A DNA stretch of 57,855 nt, from positions 1 through 57,855 of the forward strand of contig WGNO01000011.1 of the NCBI GenBank assembly GCA_016124525.1. Direction: 5' to 3'. Source of the stretch: Nostoc sp. RI_552 (lineage in GTDB: Bacteria; Cyanobacteriota; Cyanobacteriia; Cyanobacteriales; Nostocaceae). Below are positions 17,177 through 25,793 of the stretch, in pieces; position 1 is the stretch's first letter; the number at the start of each line of letters is the position of its first letter. Under the pieces are notes generated by a model. That model saw only the letters and a program-made list of their open reading frames with translations, did not search any database and had not been told where the DNA came from. The position numbers and the translations under genes are program-made.

Positions 17177-18151
17177 ATGAAGCCTGAAGAATTCTTGACT
17201 TTTTCACTAAAGTTGCTGGGAAAAACCTGTTATCAAATTAGAATCTCCTGGCCTTTGGTGGAGAAGAGAGGTCAAATGCTTCAGTTAACCATCGCCTCTA
17301 CAGCGAAAGCACTGGAAGTACATCGGGACTTGTTGATTCTACTGAAATACAAAGATCCACTACTTTGCTTTCATAAAGTTGAAGGACAAGCTAATCAAGT
17401 TATCATTAAGGTTATAAATACAGGACCTGCCATTTCCAAAGAGGAAGTCACCTATATTCTGTTGAGACTATGCAAATCTCAGATTCTCAACTCAGTGAAA
17501 CTTGTTTTACTCTGCCCCAATTTTCCGATGAAAGCAAACCATATTCAGAAAGTGACTGAACAATACAACATCACCCAAAATTTTCCTCCCAGCGCTCCCA
17601 GTGGTTACACGCAGCTAGAAAAAAATTTGGCTGTTGATGCAGTTGGTTTACCAGAGGTGGAAGTTCAAATTGAGAAAATAGCCGAGAGACAGAGGCAAAT
17701 TACTGCTAAGGTGCAAATTCCTCATCCTGTTGAACGCATCTGGCAAGTGCTGACTAACTATGAAGCCTTACCTGACTTCATTCCCAACCTAGCCAAGAGT
17801 TGCTTGCTGGAGCATCCTCAAGGTGGTATTCGACTAGAACAAATCGGCTCTCAGCGTTTACTCAAGTTGAACTTTTGTGCACGTGTAGTTTTGGATTTAG
17901 AAGAATACTTTCCTAAAGCAATTAATTTCTCGATGGTAGAGGGGGATTTCAAAGGCTTTTCTGGTAGTTGGTCTTTACATCCCTACTGTTACGGTGATGA
18001 CCAAGGAACCATTGTGTGTTACACCATTCAAGTTTGGCCTAAACTAACTATGCCAGTGGCAATCATTGAACACCGTCTCAGCCATGATCTGCGGTTAAAT
18101 TTGTTAGCTATTCACCAGCGTGTAGAACAGCTATGGCACAGTGCTTCCTGA
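17177..18151 (+). CDS. START/SRPBCC (polyketide cyclase-like) protein with an extra N-terminal region
   Basis: A 324-residue protein. Residues about 160-320 are a SRPBCC domain of the cyanobacterial COQ10/START type: ITAKVQIPHPVERIWQVLTN, YEALPDFIPNLAKSC, GSQRLLKLNF, then MVEGDFKGFSGSWSL and a C-terminal amphipathic helix. It should bind a hydrophobic ligand in a helix-grip pocket; the ligand is unknown. Homologues I recall begin near residue 150, so the first 150 residues (MKPEEFLTFSLKLLGKTCYQ onward) look like an added domain I cannot name. No clear ribosome site precedes ATG 17177; an internal start near codon 150 is possible. Confidence 0.75.
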   Translation: MKPEEFLTFSLKLLGKTCYQIRISWPLVEKRGQMLQLTIASTAKALEVHRDLLILLKYKDPLLCFHKVEGQANQVIIKVINTGPAISKEEVTYILLRLCKSQILNSVKLVLLCPNFPMKANHIQKVTEQYNITQNFPPSAPSGYTQLEKNLAVDAVGLPEVEVQIEKIAERQRQITAKVQIPHPVERIWQVLTNYEALPDFIPNLAKSCLLEHPQGGIRLEQIGSQRLLKLNFCARVVLDLEEYFPKAINFSMVEGDFKGFSGSWSLHPYCYGDDQGTIVCYTIQVWPKLTMPVAIIEHRLSHDLRLNLLAIHQRVEQLWHSAS

Positions 18152-18429
18152 GTCCGGTTTTAATTATTGACATACTCACGGACCTAGAATGTCAGTGATT
18201 ACTGACCAAGAAACGAGAGGCAGACCCTCCGTGATAAACTGAACAGCTCTCCCCATGAGGAGATTTGTAAAGGTTTTACTAGAAATCTTCAGATATTTGT
18301 TTTACGCCTTAGATTCCTGGCTTTACACAACTCTATCCTAAATTCAGCCTAAAACCGGAGAGGATAAAACTAAGTTTAAACCTCAGTGGCCTTAGTGGGG
18401 TAGTTTTGGTAGCACCATTGAAAGTTACT

Positions 18430-18480
18430 TTGTGGACTTTTTAACAATTCCCCAACTTCTGGCTGTGGGGAGTTTCAAAG
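18430..18480 (+). mobile_element. IS605-like right-end remnant in the 18152-18704 gap
   Basis: The string from TGTGGACT to AATTCC matches 19 of 21 bases with a copy near 56082. It is followed by a hairpin (CCCCA/TGGGG) and GAGT-TCAA-like terminus, the layout of IS200/IS605 3' ends. No transposase is left. The rest of this 553-base gap has no recognisable gene. Confidence 0.42.
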
Positions 18481-18704
18481 TCCTACAGTTACTCCCTGTG
18501 GGTTCAAAATCTACCAATGAAATGGTGGGGAAATTATGGCCAATTGCTGCCAATGGGGCAAGATGCCAGGGAAAAAGCACCAAAAAGACCGGGTTTTAGA
18601 GGGAAATTTTCTATCATTCAGTAGATACCATTAGCCTTCTCTTGGAAATAAGACCTGCAACAAAATGCCAAGCAAAGGGGTTAGGTCATAGAATGTTTTT
18701 TAAG

Positions 18705-18777
18705 TACCCCCAGGGGAATTCGAATCCCCGTCGCCTCCGTGAAAGGGAGGTGTCCTAGGCCTCTAGACGATGGGGGC
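18705..18777 (-). tRNA. trnE-UUC: tRNA-Glu (UUC)
   Basis: The minus strand reads a complete 73-base cloverleaf: acceptor GCCCCCA pairing TGGGGGT with the G1-U72 pair typical of cyanobacteria and chloroplasts, D-loop with AGAGG, anticodon loop CTTTCAC giving UUC, and T-loop GATTCGAAT. CCA is not encoded. Besides translation, this tRNA supplies glutamate for tetrapyrrole (chlorophyll, phycobilin, haem) synthesis. Confidence 0.97.
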
Positions 18778-19167
18778 ATAAGACTCAGACTCTATACAGA
18801 ATAGCTAATTTTCTAATGGATGTCAACAGGTTTTCCAAAAAAATTTTTTCAGGGCTAAAATGGGGGGCAATACATATCCCCTATTTGAATTTGTGCATCA
18901 GGCACAGAAACAAACAGTATAACCAGCGATTAATGTAGCTGTGGAATTTTTCCATGTGTTTGATACTAACAAGAGGACTCTTCATTTCCGCCCTGGCACC
19001 ACCAGAGGTTTCTCCATATCATTACCAAATGGAGCAGTATAAAGGACTAGATATGAGAAAAACTCTGGATTTTCCTGGGGACAGAGGATGTGATGTTGTA
19101 CTCTTTAGAAGTAATACTTACTATTCTTTGCAAGAGATTTTGAAATACATAGCTCAAAATCTACAAC
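18778..19167. other. spacer upstream of the antiporter
   Basis: No RNA or convincing gene. A 76-codon frame at 18954-19184 overlaps the antiporter start and looks non-coding. The spacer presumably holds the antiporter promoter. Confidence 0.3.
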
Positions 19168-21087
19168 ATGGAAGCATCTTTTGAAATAACCCTACAGATG
19201 GTGAGCGTGGTTGTTGCAGGCATTGCCGCCCAGGTGCTGGCTGCATACTTTCGCTTGCCCAGTATTGTTTTGTTATTGCTACTAGGCATTCTCCTTGGAT
19301 CTGATGGGCTGGGCTTTTTACATCCCCATATGCTAGGTACGGGGCTGGAAGTGATTGTTGCCCTAGCAACGGCAATAATTTTGTTTGAAGGCGGACTCAA
19401 CCTAGATGTACAGGAGTTGGGCAGAGTTTCTGTGAGCCTACAATTGCTTGTCACCCTGGGAACATTGATTACATTAATTGGCGGTAGTATGGCAGCCCAT
19501 TGGCTGGGGGAATTTCCCTGGAATATAGCTTTTCTCTACGGATCAATAATTGTGGTTACAGGGCCCACTGTAATCAGCCCCCTCCTGAAACAAATTAATG
19601 TAGATCGTCAAGTAGCAACAATTTTAGAAGGAGAAGGAGTTTTAATTGACCCAGTAGGAGCTATTCTTGCCTTCGTGGTCTTAGATACCATCATGAACGG
19701 CGATGCTGACCCCATTAATGCCATTATCGGTTTACTGATGCGTCTAGGAATTGGTGCAGCAATTGGCGGAGCAGGTGGCTATTTGATGAGCTTGATTTTT
19801 AAGCGGGCTAATTTTCTTTCTTCGGAGTTAAAAAATTTGGTGGTACTGGCCATTCTTTGGGGTCTGTTTACTGTGGCGCAAACTATTCGCAGTGAATCGG
19901 GAGTCATGACCACAGTGATTGCCGGTGCTGTATTTGCTAACTCCTCAGTACCAGAAGAGCGGCTATTACGAAGCTTTAAAGGTCAACTGACAATTCTCAG
20001 CGTCTCGGTGCTATTTATTCTTTTGGCCGCTGACCTTTCTATTGCCAGTGTGTTTGCCTTGGGTTGGGGCAGTTTATTTACTGTCTTGGTATTGATGTTT
20101 GTTGTTCGCCCGATTAATATTCTCTGCTGTACCTGGAACAGTGACCTGAATTGGCGACAGAAACTATTTTTAAGCTGGGTGGCTCCTAGGGGAATTGTTT
20201 CTGCTTCTGTGGCCTCTTTGTTTGCCATTTCCTTGACACAGCGCGGTATTAATGGGGGTGATTCCATTAAAGCTTTAGTATTTTTGACAATTATCATGAC
20301 GGTGGTTTGTCAAGGGTTAACAGCTGGAAAAATTGCTCAATGGCTACGAATCACCTCCAAGGATGCAACAGGAGCGGTGATTGTCGGTTGTAATCCTTTG
20401 AGTTTGTTGATTGCCCGTTTCTTTCAAGAACGAGGAGAAGCGGTAGTTATGATTGATACAGATCCGGAGCGTTGTGCCAAAGGAGCGGCTGAAGATATTC
20501 GAGTCATTTCTAGCAGTGCGCTGGATGTTTCCGTTTTGGAAGAAGCTGGACTGGCTTCCATGGGAACTTTCTTGGCTATGACTAATAACGGTGAGGTGAA
20601 TTTTGTCTTGGCTCAACGCGCTGCTGAAGAATTTACTCCGCCCCGTGTTTTGGCTGTTTTTCCCCGCAAACCCCAGGCTAATTCCAGCTCTAGTCACAAG
20701 GTTCACCAAGCTTTCGCTACGGAGTTAGTTATTAAGACTTGGAATGAGTACCTCAATGATGGCAGAGTTAAGCTGGGAACAACTACACTCAATAATTCTG
20801 AATTTACCAAACAACAAGAGCGCATCCAGGAAAAGATTAAGACGGGAGATTTAATTCCATTGTTGATGGAACGAGAGGACCGTCTACAGGTGATGTCCGC
20901 AACTCAAGAATGGTTAGTGGGCGATCGCATTATTTACTTGTTGCATGATCCCAGACCTAACTTGTTGAAGCGTTTATCTGGTGGTAGCCAATCAACTCGT
21001 CTGTCTCTGGAAACTTTACCGGAAGTGGAAGAACTACCCTTGGACGAATTATCTCCAATTTTTACCAACGATGTTTCTCCGAATTGA
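19168..21087 (+). CDS. CPA1-type Na+/H+ antiporter with TrkA-N domain
   Basis: A 639-residue membrane protein. About twelve hydrophobic segments occupy residues 8-395, with the transport-core sequences IILFEGGLNL, VVTGPTVISPLL and GEGVLIDPVGAILAFVV (the acidic Asp of the ion site) and a late SWVAPRGIVSASVASLFA. Residues about 405-530 form a Rossmann TrkA-N/RCK-like domain (GAVIVGCNPLSLLIARFFQE, VVMIDTDPERC), suggesting control by NAD(H) or another nucleotide. It resembles cyanobacterial NhaS-type antiporters of the NhaP/RCK class and exchanges Na+ or K+ for H+ across the plasma or thylakoid membrane. Confidence 0.92.
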   Translation: MEASFEITLQMVSVVVAGIAAQVLAAYFRLPSIVLLLLLGILLGSDGLGFLHPHMLGTGLEVIVALATAIILFEGGLNLDVQELGRVSVSLQLLVTLGTLITLIGGSMAAHWLGEFPWNIAFLYGSIIVVTGPTVISPLLKQINVDRQVATILEGEGVLIDPVGAILAFVVLDTIMNGDADPINAIIGLLMRLGIGAAIGGAGGYLMSLIFKRANFLSSELKNLVVLAILWGLFTVAQTIRSESGVMTTVIAGAVFANSSVPEERLLRSFKGQLTILSVSVLFILLAADLSIASVFALGWGSLFTVLVLMFVVRPINILCCTWNSDLNWRQKLFLSWVAPRGIVSASVASLFAISLTQRGINGGDSIKALVFLTIIMTVVCQGLTAGKIAQWLRITSKDATGAVIVGCNPLSLLIARFFQERGEAVVMIDTDPERCAKGAAEDIRVISSSALDVSVLEEAGLASMGTFLAMTNNGEVNFVLAQRAAEEFTPPRVLAVFPRKPQANSSSSHKVHQAFATELVIKTWNEYLNDGRVKLGTTTLNNSEFTKQQERIQEKIKTGDLIPLLMEREDRLQVMSATQEWLVGDRIIYLLHDPRPNLLKRLSGGSQSTRLSLETLPEVEELPLDELSPIFTNDVSPN

Positions 21088-21204
21088 GGCTTCCTCGGCT
21101 TGAAGTTCTTAGATTCTTGTTTCAATCAAAGGAAAGCAAAATTCCTATGGTGATGCGAATTAACCACAGGGTGAGAACCACTACTGGAAAAAAGGTAAAT
21201 TTTC

Positions 21205-21897
21205 CTAAGCTAAATACTGCACCCAAGATTGTAAAGGTTCTGGGGATCCATACCACATTCCAGGGCTTCTGGGAGAATGTTGCACACCTGAAATTACCAG
21301 ATTTTCTGCGCCTTCTAGATGGGCTGCGACAATAGGGGTGATACCATCTCCCCAAGTGTTACCTTGACCACAAGTTAATTGATAGCTGTTGTAGGCTAAC
21401 CAGCTACCCGGTTTTCTTTGACCAAAGACAGTTTTGCCAGCTATACAAACGTAACGAACACTTTTGTAAAAAGCCCCAGGGTAGTTCTGAGTGACAAAAT
21501 CCAAATTCCCCCGTGTCCAACGTTCTTGACTAATATGGGGTGTACCTAGAGTAATTAAATTAGCAACTAAAGGGTGAGCATTCCAGCACCGGGATGTGGA
21601 CTGGCGGGGTAGTGGATAAGGCTGGTGTCCCATGTAAATCCGGGAAATCCAACCCCCGGCGGAGTGACCAATTAAATTGACTTGGGCAGCGTTATGTTTC
21701 TGCAACATCTGTTTAACTGTATCATCCAGTTGCTGCACAATGGGTGTAACAGGTCTGCCAATGGTAGGTAACCAATCACGTCGCCGCAGTGGTACTGTTA
21801 CCGTGGGTATACCCAACTGCAATAAACATTCTTCTAATTGACCGTAGGCGATGGCGCTTTCTAAATATCCAGGCACAATAATTGTGGGTGATGGCAT
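21205..21897 (-). CDS. alpha/beta hydrolase (lipase/PGAP1-like)
   Basis: A 230-residue hydrolase. The first strand PTIIVPGYLES is followed by the nucleophile elbow NLIGHSAGGW (catalytic Ser about residue 79), LITLGTPHISQERW, an acidic residue region GDGITPIVAAH and a final catalytic-His candidate in SGVQHSPRSPGMWY. Cysteines are few and no signal peptide is seen. Such proteins act on acyl esters; the substrate is unknown. I use ATG 21895-21897 rather than the TTG three codons upstream; neither has a strong ribosome site. It faces the antiporter gene. Confidence 0.82.
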   Translation of the reverse strand: MPSPTIIVPGYLESAIAYGQLEECLLQLGIPTVTVPLRRRDWLPTIGRPVTPIVQQLDDTVKQMLQKHNAAQVNLIGHSAGGWISRIYMGHQPYPLPRQSTSRCWNAHPLVANLITLGTPHISQERWTRGNLDFVTQNYPGAFYKSVRYVCIAGKTVFGQRKPGSWLAYNSYQLTCGQGNTWGDGITPIVAAHLEGAENLVISGVQHSPRSPGMWYGSPEPLQSWVQYLA

Positions 21898-22139
21898 TTT
21901 TGGCAAATGTGGAAAAGGTGGTTGCTAAATACCTGCTGCATAGGTATTTGTGGACTATTATCAAGTAAATTTGGCAAAAGATGGCATTTTTCCCTTGAAA
22001 CTCTCCGTAAATAGCCAATTTGGCCACATTTTAAAATTGGGATGATGTGGTACAATCGTTGGAAACTATTTCTGTTTTGAAAGCTAGCTTAATGTTTATT
22101 AGAATGTTTATTAGAGCAGGGCAATCTAGCCCTTGTTCC

Positions 22140-22217
22140 CTAGCTAATAAAACGAGCAACTACAACAGATATAGTTAATACTGAGACTGATAAAATGCCC
22201 GCTGTCAGCGTAGCCAT
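22140..22217 (-). CDS. candidate 25-residue membrane peptide in the 21907-22461 gap
   Basis: The minus strand reads MATLTAGILSVSVLTISVVV then ARFIS and stop, one hydrophobic helix. The same frame stays open upstream (YGGLHSINWNLGQLLVVA) to a stop before 22270, so a longer product from a non-ATG start is possible. It resembles small thylakoid or single-helix proteins in style only; I recognise no family. The remaining 555-base gap holds a duplicated AATGTTTATTAG near 22091 and nothing else I can name. Confidence 0.22.
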   Translation of the reverse strand: MATLTAGILSVSVLTISVVVARFIS

Positions 22218-22461
22218 TGCCACCACTAGTAACTGCCCTAGGTTCCAGTTGATACTGTGCAACCCGCCATAGAAACCTCATATTCAGGAAAAGAAAAATT
22301 TTCTCAAAAAGTTTTCAGTGAGAAAACTGAAACAAGTGGACTCGGGCATTTCAAGTATCGGTATTACGAATTTATCATTTTTAGTAGGATGCATCTCTTG
22401 TAATTAAGATAAAATTCCTTTGCTAGTCAACCGCAACAAAGCCGAGTGAACGATAACAGCC

Positions 22462-23895
22462 ATGTCTTACGTCTCCCTGCTAAAAAATATACCAGAAATC
22501 CTCAGCCAACCAGCTGGGATAGCAACAATAGCCTCCCTTGGTATTCACGGCGCTATTGCGTTGATTGTGCCATTGATGCCTGTAGAGTCTGAGCAATCTC
22601 AAGTATCAGCAGCACCAAGACCAGTGGGCATCCTAGAATTAAGCCAAGCTGATCAAAACCGTTTGCCACAAACCACAAGTACGTTGCCATCTTCAGTTGC
22701 ACAGCAACCGCAACTACCTCTACAATCCCAATTACCTTTACAATCCCAATTACCTCCAGGACCGCAACTGCTTCCGAATCTCAATATACCGAAATCTGTA
22801 TTACCCCCATTGCCCTCATCTGCATCATCTATCTACACCCAGGCCGTCCTGCCGCCAATTAACATAACACCTAATTATCCTGTTGCTTCTAATGGCAGTG
22901 TTTCCTTAGCTCCAAGGCAGCCTGCACCCATGGTGGAGCCCAATGTTGACCCCATAGCTCCCGGAGAAGAATTTCAATTTAATAATTCTGGCTTCAATGC
23001 TGCTCATCAAAGATTTACCCCATCTACTCGAACTTTTAATCATAGTGAAGTCAGAGTGGCAGTTGAACCGGTAACTGTAGAAGGCTTGCCAAAACTAGCT
23101 CAGTCCAAATTGCCTGCTGATTTGCCAAATACCTCCCCCATCACCACAGCAGTAAATAGGACTCCACAAACCACAAGCACTGGCAATGATACTGCCAGAA
23201 TCAATCCCAACCAAGCAGCCCTAATAGCTCGGCTACAAGAAAAACCACAACCTCAAAAAAGTCAGCAACTAGGAAATCAAACTCTTCCTAAATTACAGCC
23301 GGAATCCATGGCAAAAGCCCCTGAGTTGCCTTTGAATCGAGTAAATCAGCAACAGGGACTAATCGCCCGATTAAACTCCTACGAAAACCTCAGACAAACA
23401 ATTCAGCAACAATACCCAAATTCAAAACAAAAAACAGTTATTCGAGAAACCATTACTGCAAATCAGGGCAATGTTGAAGGCACAGTATCAGGTTTCCTAG
23501 TGGTAGATACTGAAGGCAAGATTTTAGATATTAAATTCCAGGACAAATCAGTTTCTACCGAATTGCAATTAAAGACTAGAGAATATTTTAGTACCAGGTC
23601 TCCCCGAGGGGATGAGCAAATCAGCAGTTATCCATTCAGCCTACGTTTCCAAAACAAACACAACACTGCTGAGGCTACTCAAGGGCAAACACCAGCGGCT
23701 AATGTCAAACCATTACCCCAACTGCGAATCCCCAATGAGCAGTCAGCACCTATTTCCGCTGTTACTTCTCAGCCAACGAATAACTCACAACCCAATGGCA
23801 ATTCACTGGAATCCACTCTAGAATCCACTGAAAAACTGAAACAACAGTTGCGCCAATGGCACGAAGCAAAAAAAGAGTCTAGTGCAGAAAAATAA
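22462..23895 (+). CDS. TonB-like proline/glutamine-rich protein
   Basis: A 477-residue protein with an N-terminal membrane anchor (about residues 17-40, AGIATIASLGIHGAIALIVP), then a long low-complexity Pro/Gln/Ser linker (45-300), and a folded-looking segment near 305-395 (TITANQGNVEGTVSGFLVVD, then TREYFSTRSPRGDEQISSYP and FSLRFQ) that resembles a TonB C-terminal domain. This layout suits an inner-membrane protein spanning the periplasm to energise outer-membrane transporters, but no ExbB/ExbD or receptor is adjacent. An alternative is a cell-envelope scaffold. Two 18-base in-frame repeats lie in the linker. Confidence 0.62.
   Translation: MSYVSLLKNIPEILSQPAGIATIASLGIHGAIALIVPLMPVESEQSQVSAAPRPVGILELSQADQNRLPQTTSTLPSSVAQQPQLPLQSQLPLQSQLPPGPQLLPNLNIPKSVLPPLPSSASSIYTQAVLPPINITPNYPVASNGSVSLAPRQPAPMVEPNVDPIAPGEEFQFNNSGFNAAHQRFTPSTRTFNHSEVRVAVEPVTVEGLPKLAQSKLPADLPNTSPITTAVNRTPQTTSTGNDTARINPNQAALIARLQEKPQPQKSQQLGNQTLPKLQPESMAKAPELPLNRVNQQQGLIARLNSYENLRQTIQQQYPNSKQKTVIRETITANQGNVEGTVSGFLVVDTEGKILDIKFQDKSVSTELQLKTREYFSTRSPRGDEQISSYPFSLRFQNKHNTAEATQGQTPAANVKPLPQLRIPNEQSAPISAVTSQPTNNSQPNGNSLESTLESTEKLKQQLRQWHEAKKESSAEK
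22714..22749 (+). repeat. two 18-base tandem repeats in the TonB-like linker
   Basis: CTACCTCTACAATCCCAA is followed by TTACCTTTACAATCCCAA, two in-frame copies encoding LPLQSQ. They likely arose by slippage. Confidence 0.7.
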
Positions 23896-23921
23896 AATTA
23901 GCCCTGGGGAGTAGGGGAAGT

Positions 23922-25316
23922 TCAAGTTTCCCCCCCAACTACTACATCCCGAATCCGCAGAGTGGGGCCACCACAACCAACAGGTAAGCCATTTTGTCCA
24001 CCCTTGCCACAACCACCGGATTCATCCCAGTAGAAATCATCGCCAATGGCTTCAATATCAGCCAGGGTTTGGAAAACATTGCCCGAAAGTGTAACGTCCC
24101 TTACACGTTCGGCTATTTTCCCGTTTCTAATCATCCATGCTTCCCCGGCACTAAAGGTGAACATTTCCCCGTTGGTCATACCACCTAGCCAATTACGGGC
24201 ATAGACTCCTTCTTTGATATCACTACATAAATCTGATACTGGAGTTTTACCACGGGAAATCCAGGTATTCGTCATCCGCACAATGGGTGTAAAGTTATAA
24301 TTGAGACAACGTGCATTACCAGTGGCTGGTTCCTCTAATTTGCCTGCGGTTTCTCGAGAATGTAAACGTCCTACTAAAATCCCATCCTTAATGAGTTGAG
24401 TGGTGGTGGCTGGTGTGCCTTCATCGTCGTAAAAGTAACTACCACGATGACCTTCTGGGGCAGCACCATCAAAAATTTGTAGTTCTTCTGGGCCAAATCG
24501 CCGTCCAATGCTCATGACTGCTAATAAATCTGGGTTTTCGTAGGCCATGTCAGCTTCAGAAAGATGTCCAAAGGCTTCGTGGACAAATAAACCAGTGAGA
24601 ATCGGGTCAATGACTACAGTGTACGTGTTACCTTTTATGGAGGGTACAGTTAAGGCCGCAATAGCTCTCTGGGCAGCACTTTTAACTTGTTCATCCAAGG
24701 CAGTTAAATCTTCGTAACCCTGGCGAGAACCAGTGGTTTCCCTACCTGTTTGCACAATTTCGCTGTGGCGGGCAGTGGCTGCAAAGCGCATTTCCATATC
24801 TACCCAAGATTGCTCGATTAAAGTTCCTTCGGAGGTGGCAATGATCACTTTTTGGGCGCTGTCAGCATAGCGCACTGAAGTTGTGGTAATGCGACGGTCA
24901 ACACTTTTTAATAAATCAGTATAGCGATCGCATAATTGTTTTTTCTCCCTCACAGGAATTTGGCGGGGATCAGTTCCTTGTAGAGGTAGTTTACATACTG
25001 CTTGCACTGGGTCAATGGGGGCTAGTGTAGTTTCTTCATCACCCACCATTCTCGCCGCAGCGATGGCTTCTTCAATGCGTTCTTGAATGGTTGCCAATTG
25101 GTTAAAGCTACTAAACCCCCATCCACCTTTATAGCAAGCGCGAACATGTCCACCAATAGAAATGCCTTCGCTAAGGGTTTCCACATTGTCCCCCCGTAAC
25201 AAGATATCAGTTCCTTCTACTTCTTCAAGGCGAATCACCAAGTAATCTACACGGTGAGAATAGCGCCTCATCAAGTCAGAAAGTAAATTGTGTGCGTTAG
25301 CAAGTGTAGTTAGCAT
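23922..25316 (-). CDS. tldD: TldD, metalloprotease subunit
   Basis: A 464-residue TldD protein, the zinc-binding half of the TldD/E peptidase. The active site HEAFGH is at residues 246-251 from the chosen start, in LTGLFVHEAFGHLSEAD. Other signatures: ETLSEGISIGGHVRACYKGG, FDGAAPEGHRGSYFYDDEGT, NARCLNYNFTPIVRMTNTWI, and a C-terminal GGCGKGGQNGLPVGCGGP rich in Cys/Gly. ATG 25314-25316 is used because homologues begin MLTTLANA; the frame also has an upstream ATG at 25355. Its partner TldE is 14 kb away on the other strand. Confidence 0.93.
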   Translation of the reverse strand: MLTTLANAHNLLSDLMRRYSHRVDYLVIRLEEVEGTDILLRGDNVETLSEGISIGGHVRACYKGGWGFSSFNQLATIQERIEEAIAAARMVGDEETTLAPIDPVQAVCKLPLQGTDPRQIPVREKKQLCDRYTDLLKSVDRRITTTSVRYADSAQKVIIATSEGTLIEQSWVDMEMRFAATARHSEIVQTGRETTGSRQGYEDLTALDEQVKSAAQRAIAALTVPSIKGNTYTVVIDPILTGLFVHEAFGHLSEADMAYENPDLLAVMSIGRRFGPEELQIFDGAAPEGHRGSYFYDDEGTPATTTQLIKDGILVGRLHSRETAGKLEEPATGNARCLNYNFTPIVRMTNTWISRGKTPVSDLCSDIKEGVYARNWLGGMTNGEMFTFSAGEAWMIRNGKIAERVRDVTLSGNVFQTLADIEAIGDDFYWDESGGCGKGGQNGLPVGCGGPTLRIRDVVVGGET

Positions 25317-25376
25317 TTGTAAATGGTAATTTGGGCAGATATGTAACCAACGCAAAGAAGCGCCAATACCGGGTAA

Positions 25377-25793
25377 TCAATCAAAAAGCTGTTTTTGTGC
25401 TACTTGCCAATAGCGGGAGAATCGCTTCAGGTCAATATAGCCATCGTATTCAAAAAATGGTTCTGTGTCCCAAACTTCCAGAGTTAAGGATTTTTCTATT
25501 TCGTCACAGATATTATTAAATCTGGGACTGGGGCTATTTGCTGTCACCACTAAGCCAGCCTGATGTTCTTGGGCAAATGCTAAAATTTCCCGGGCTACAT
25601 TACCACGGCGAATGACCACAGGTAATTCTAATAAACATTCATAGATAAATGTGATTCGTTTGAGACTCAATTGCCATTGAGCAATCAAAGCTTCATCCCA
25701 CACCCAAATAGCTGGAGCATCGGGGTATTCTTCTAAAGCGGGGTTGTGGGGACTGAGGCAATCTCCATGTACCCAAACTATTGGTTTATTCAT
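25377..25793 (-). CDS. photolyase-like N-terminal (antenna) domain as a separate protein
   Basis: A 138-residue Rossmann-like protein: PIVWVHGDCLSPHNPALEEY, PDAPAIWVWDEALIAQW, then ECLLELPVVIRRGNVAREIL and AGLVVTANSPSPRF. This is the pattern of the photolyase/cryptochrome N-terminal domain (strand, WVHGD, then R.G....L). It overlaps the FAD-domain gene by 4 bases (25790-25793) and is second in the pair, so the two products probably form one split photolyase or cryptochrome. The light-harvesting cofactor cannot be told from sequence. Confidence 0.78.
   Translation of the reverse strand: MNKPIVWVHGDCLSPHNPALEEYPDAPAIWVWDEALIAQWQLSLKRITFIYECLLELPVVIRRGNVAREILAFAQEHQAGLVVTANSPSPRFNNICDEIEKSLTLEVWDTEPFFEYDGYIDLKRFSRYWQVAQKQLFD

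Noticed and set aside
18954..19184. 76-codon plus-strand frame upstream of the antiporter
   Set aside because: No ribosome site, no family resemblance, overlaps the antiporter start by 17 bases.
21084..21335. 83-codon frame opposite the hydrolase gene
   Set aside because: Antisense shadow of a well-supported alpha/beta hydrolase.
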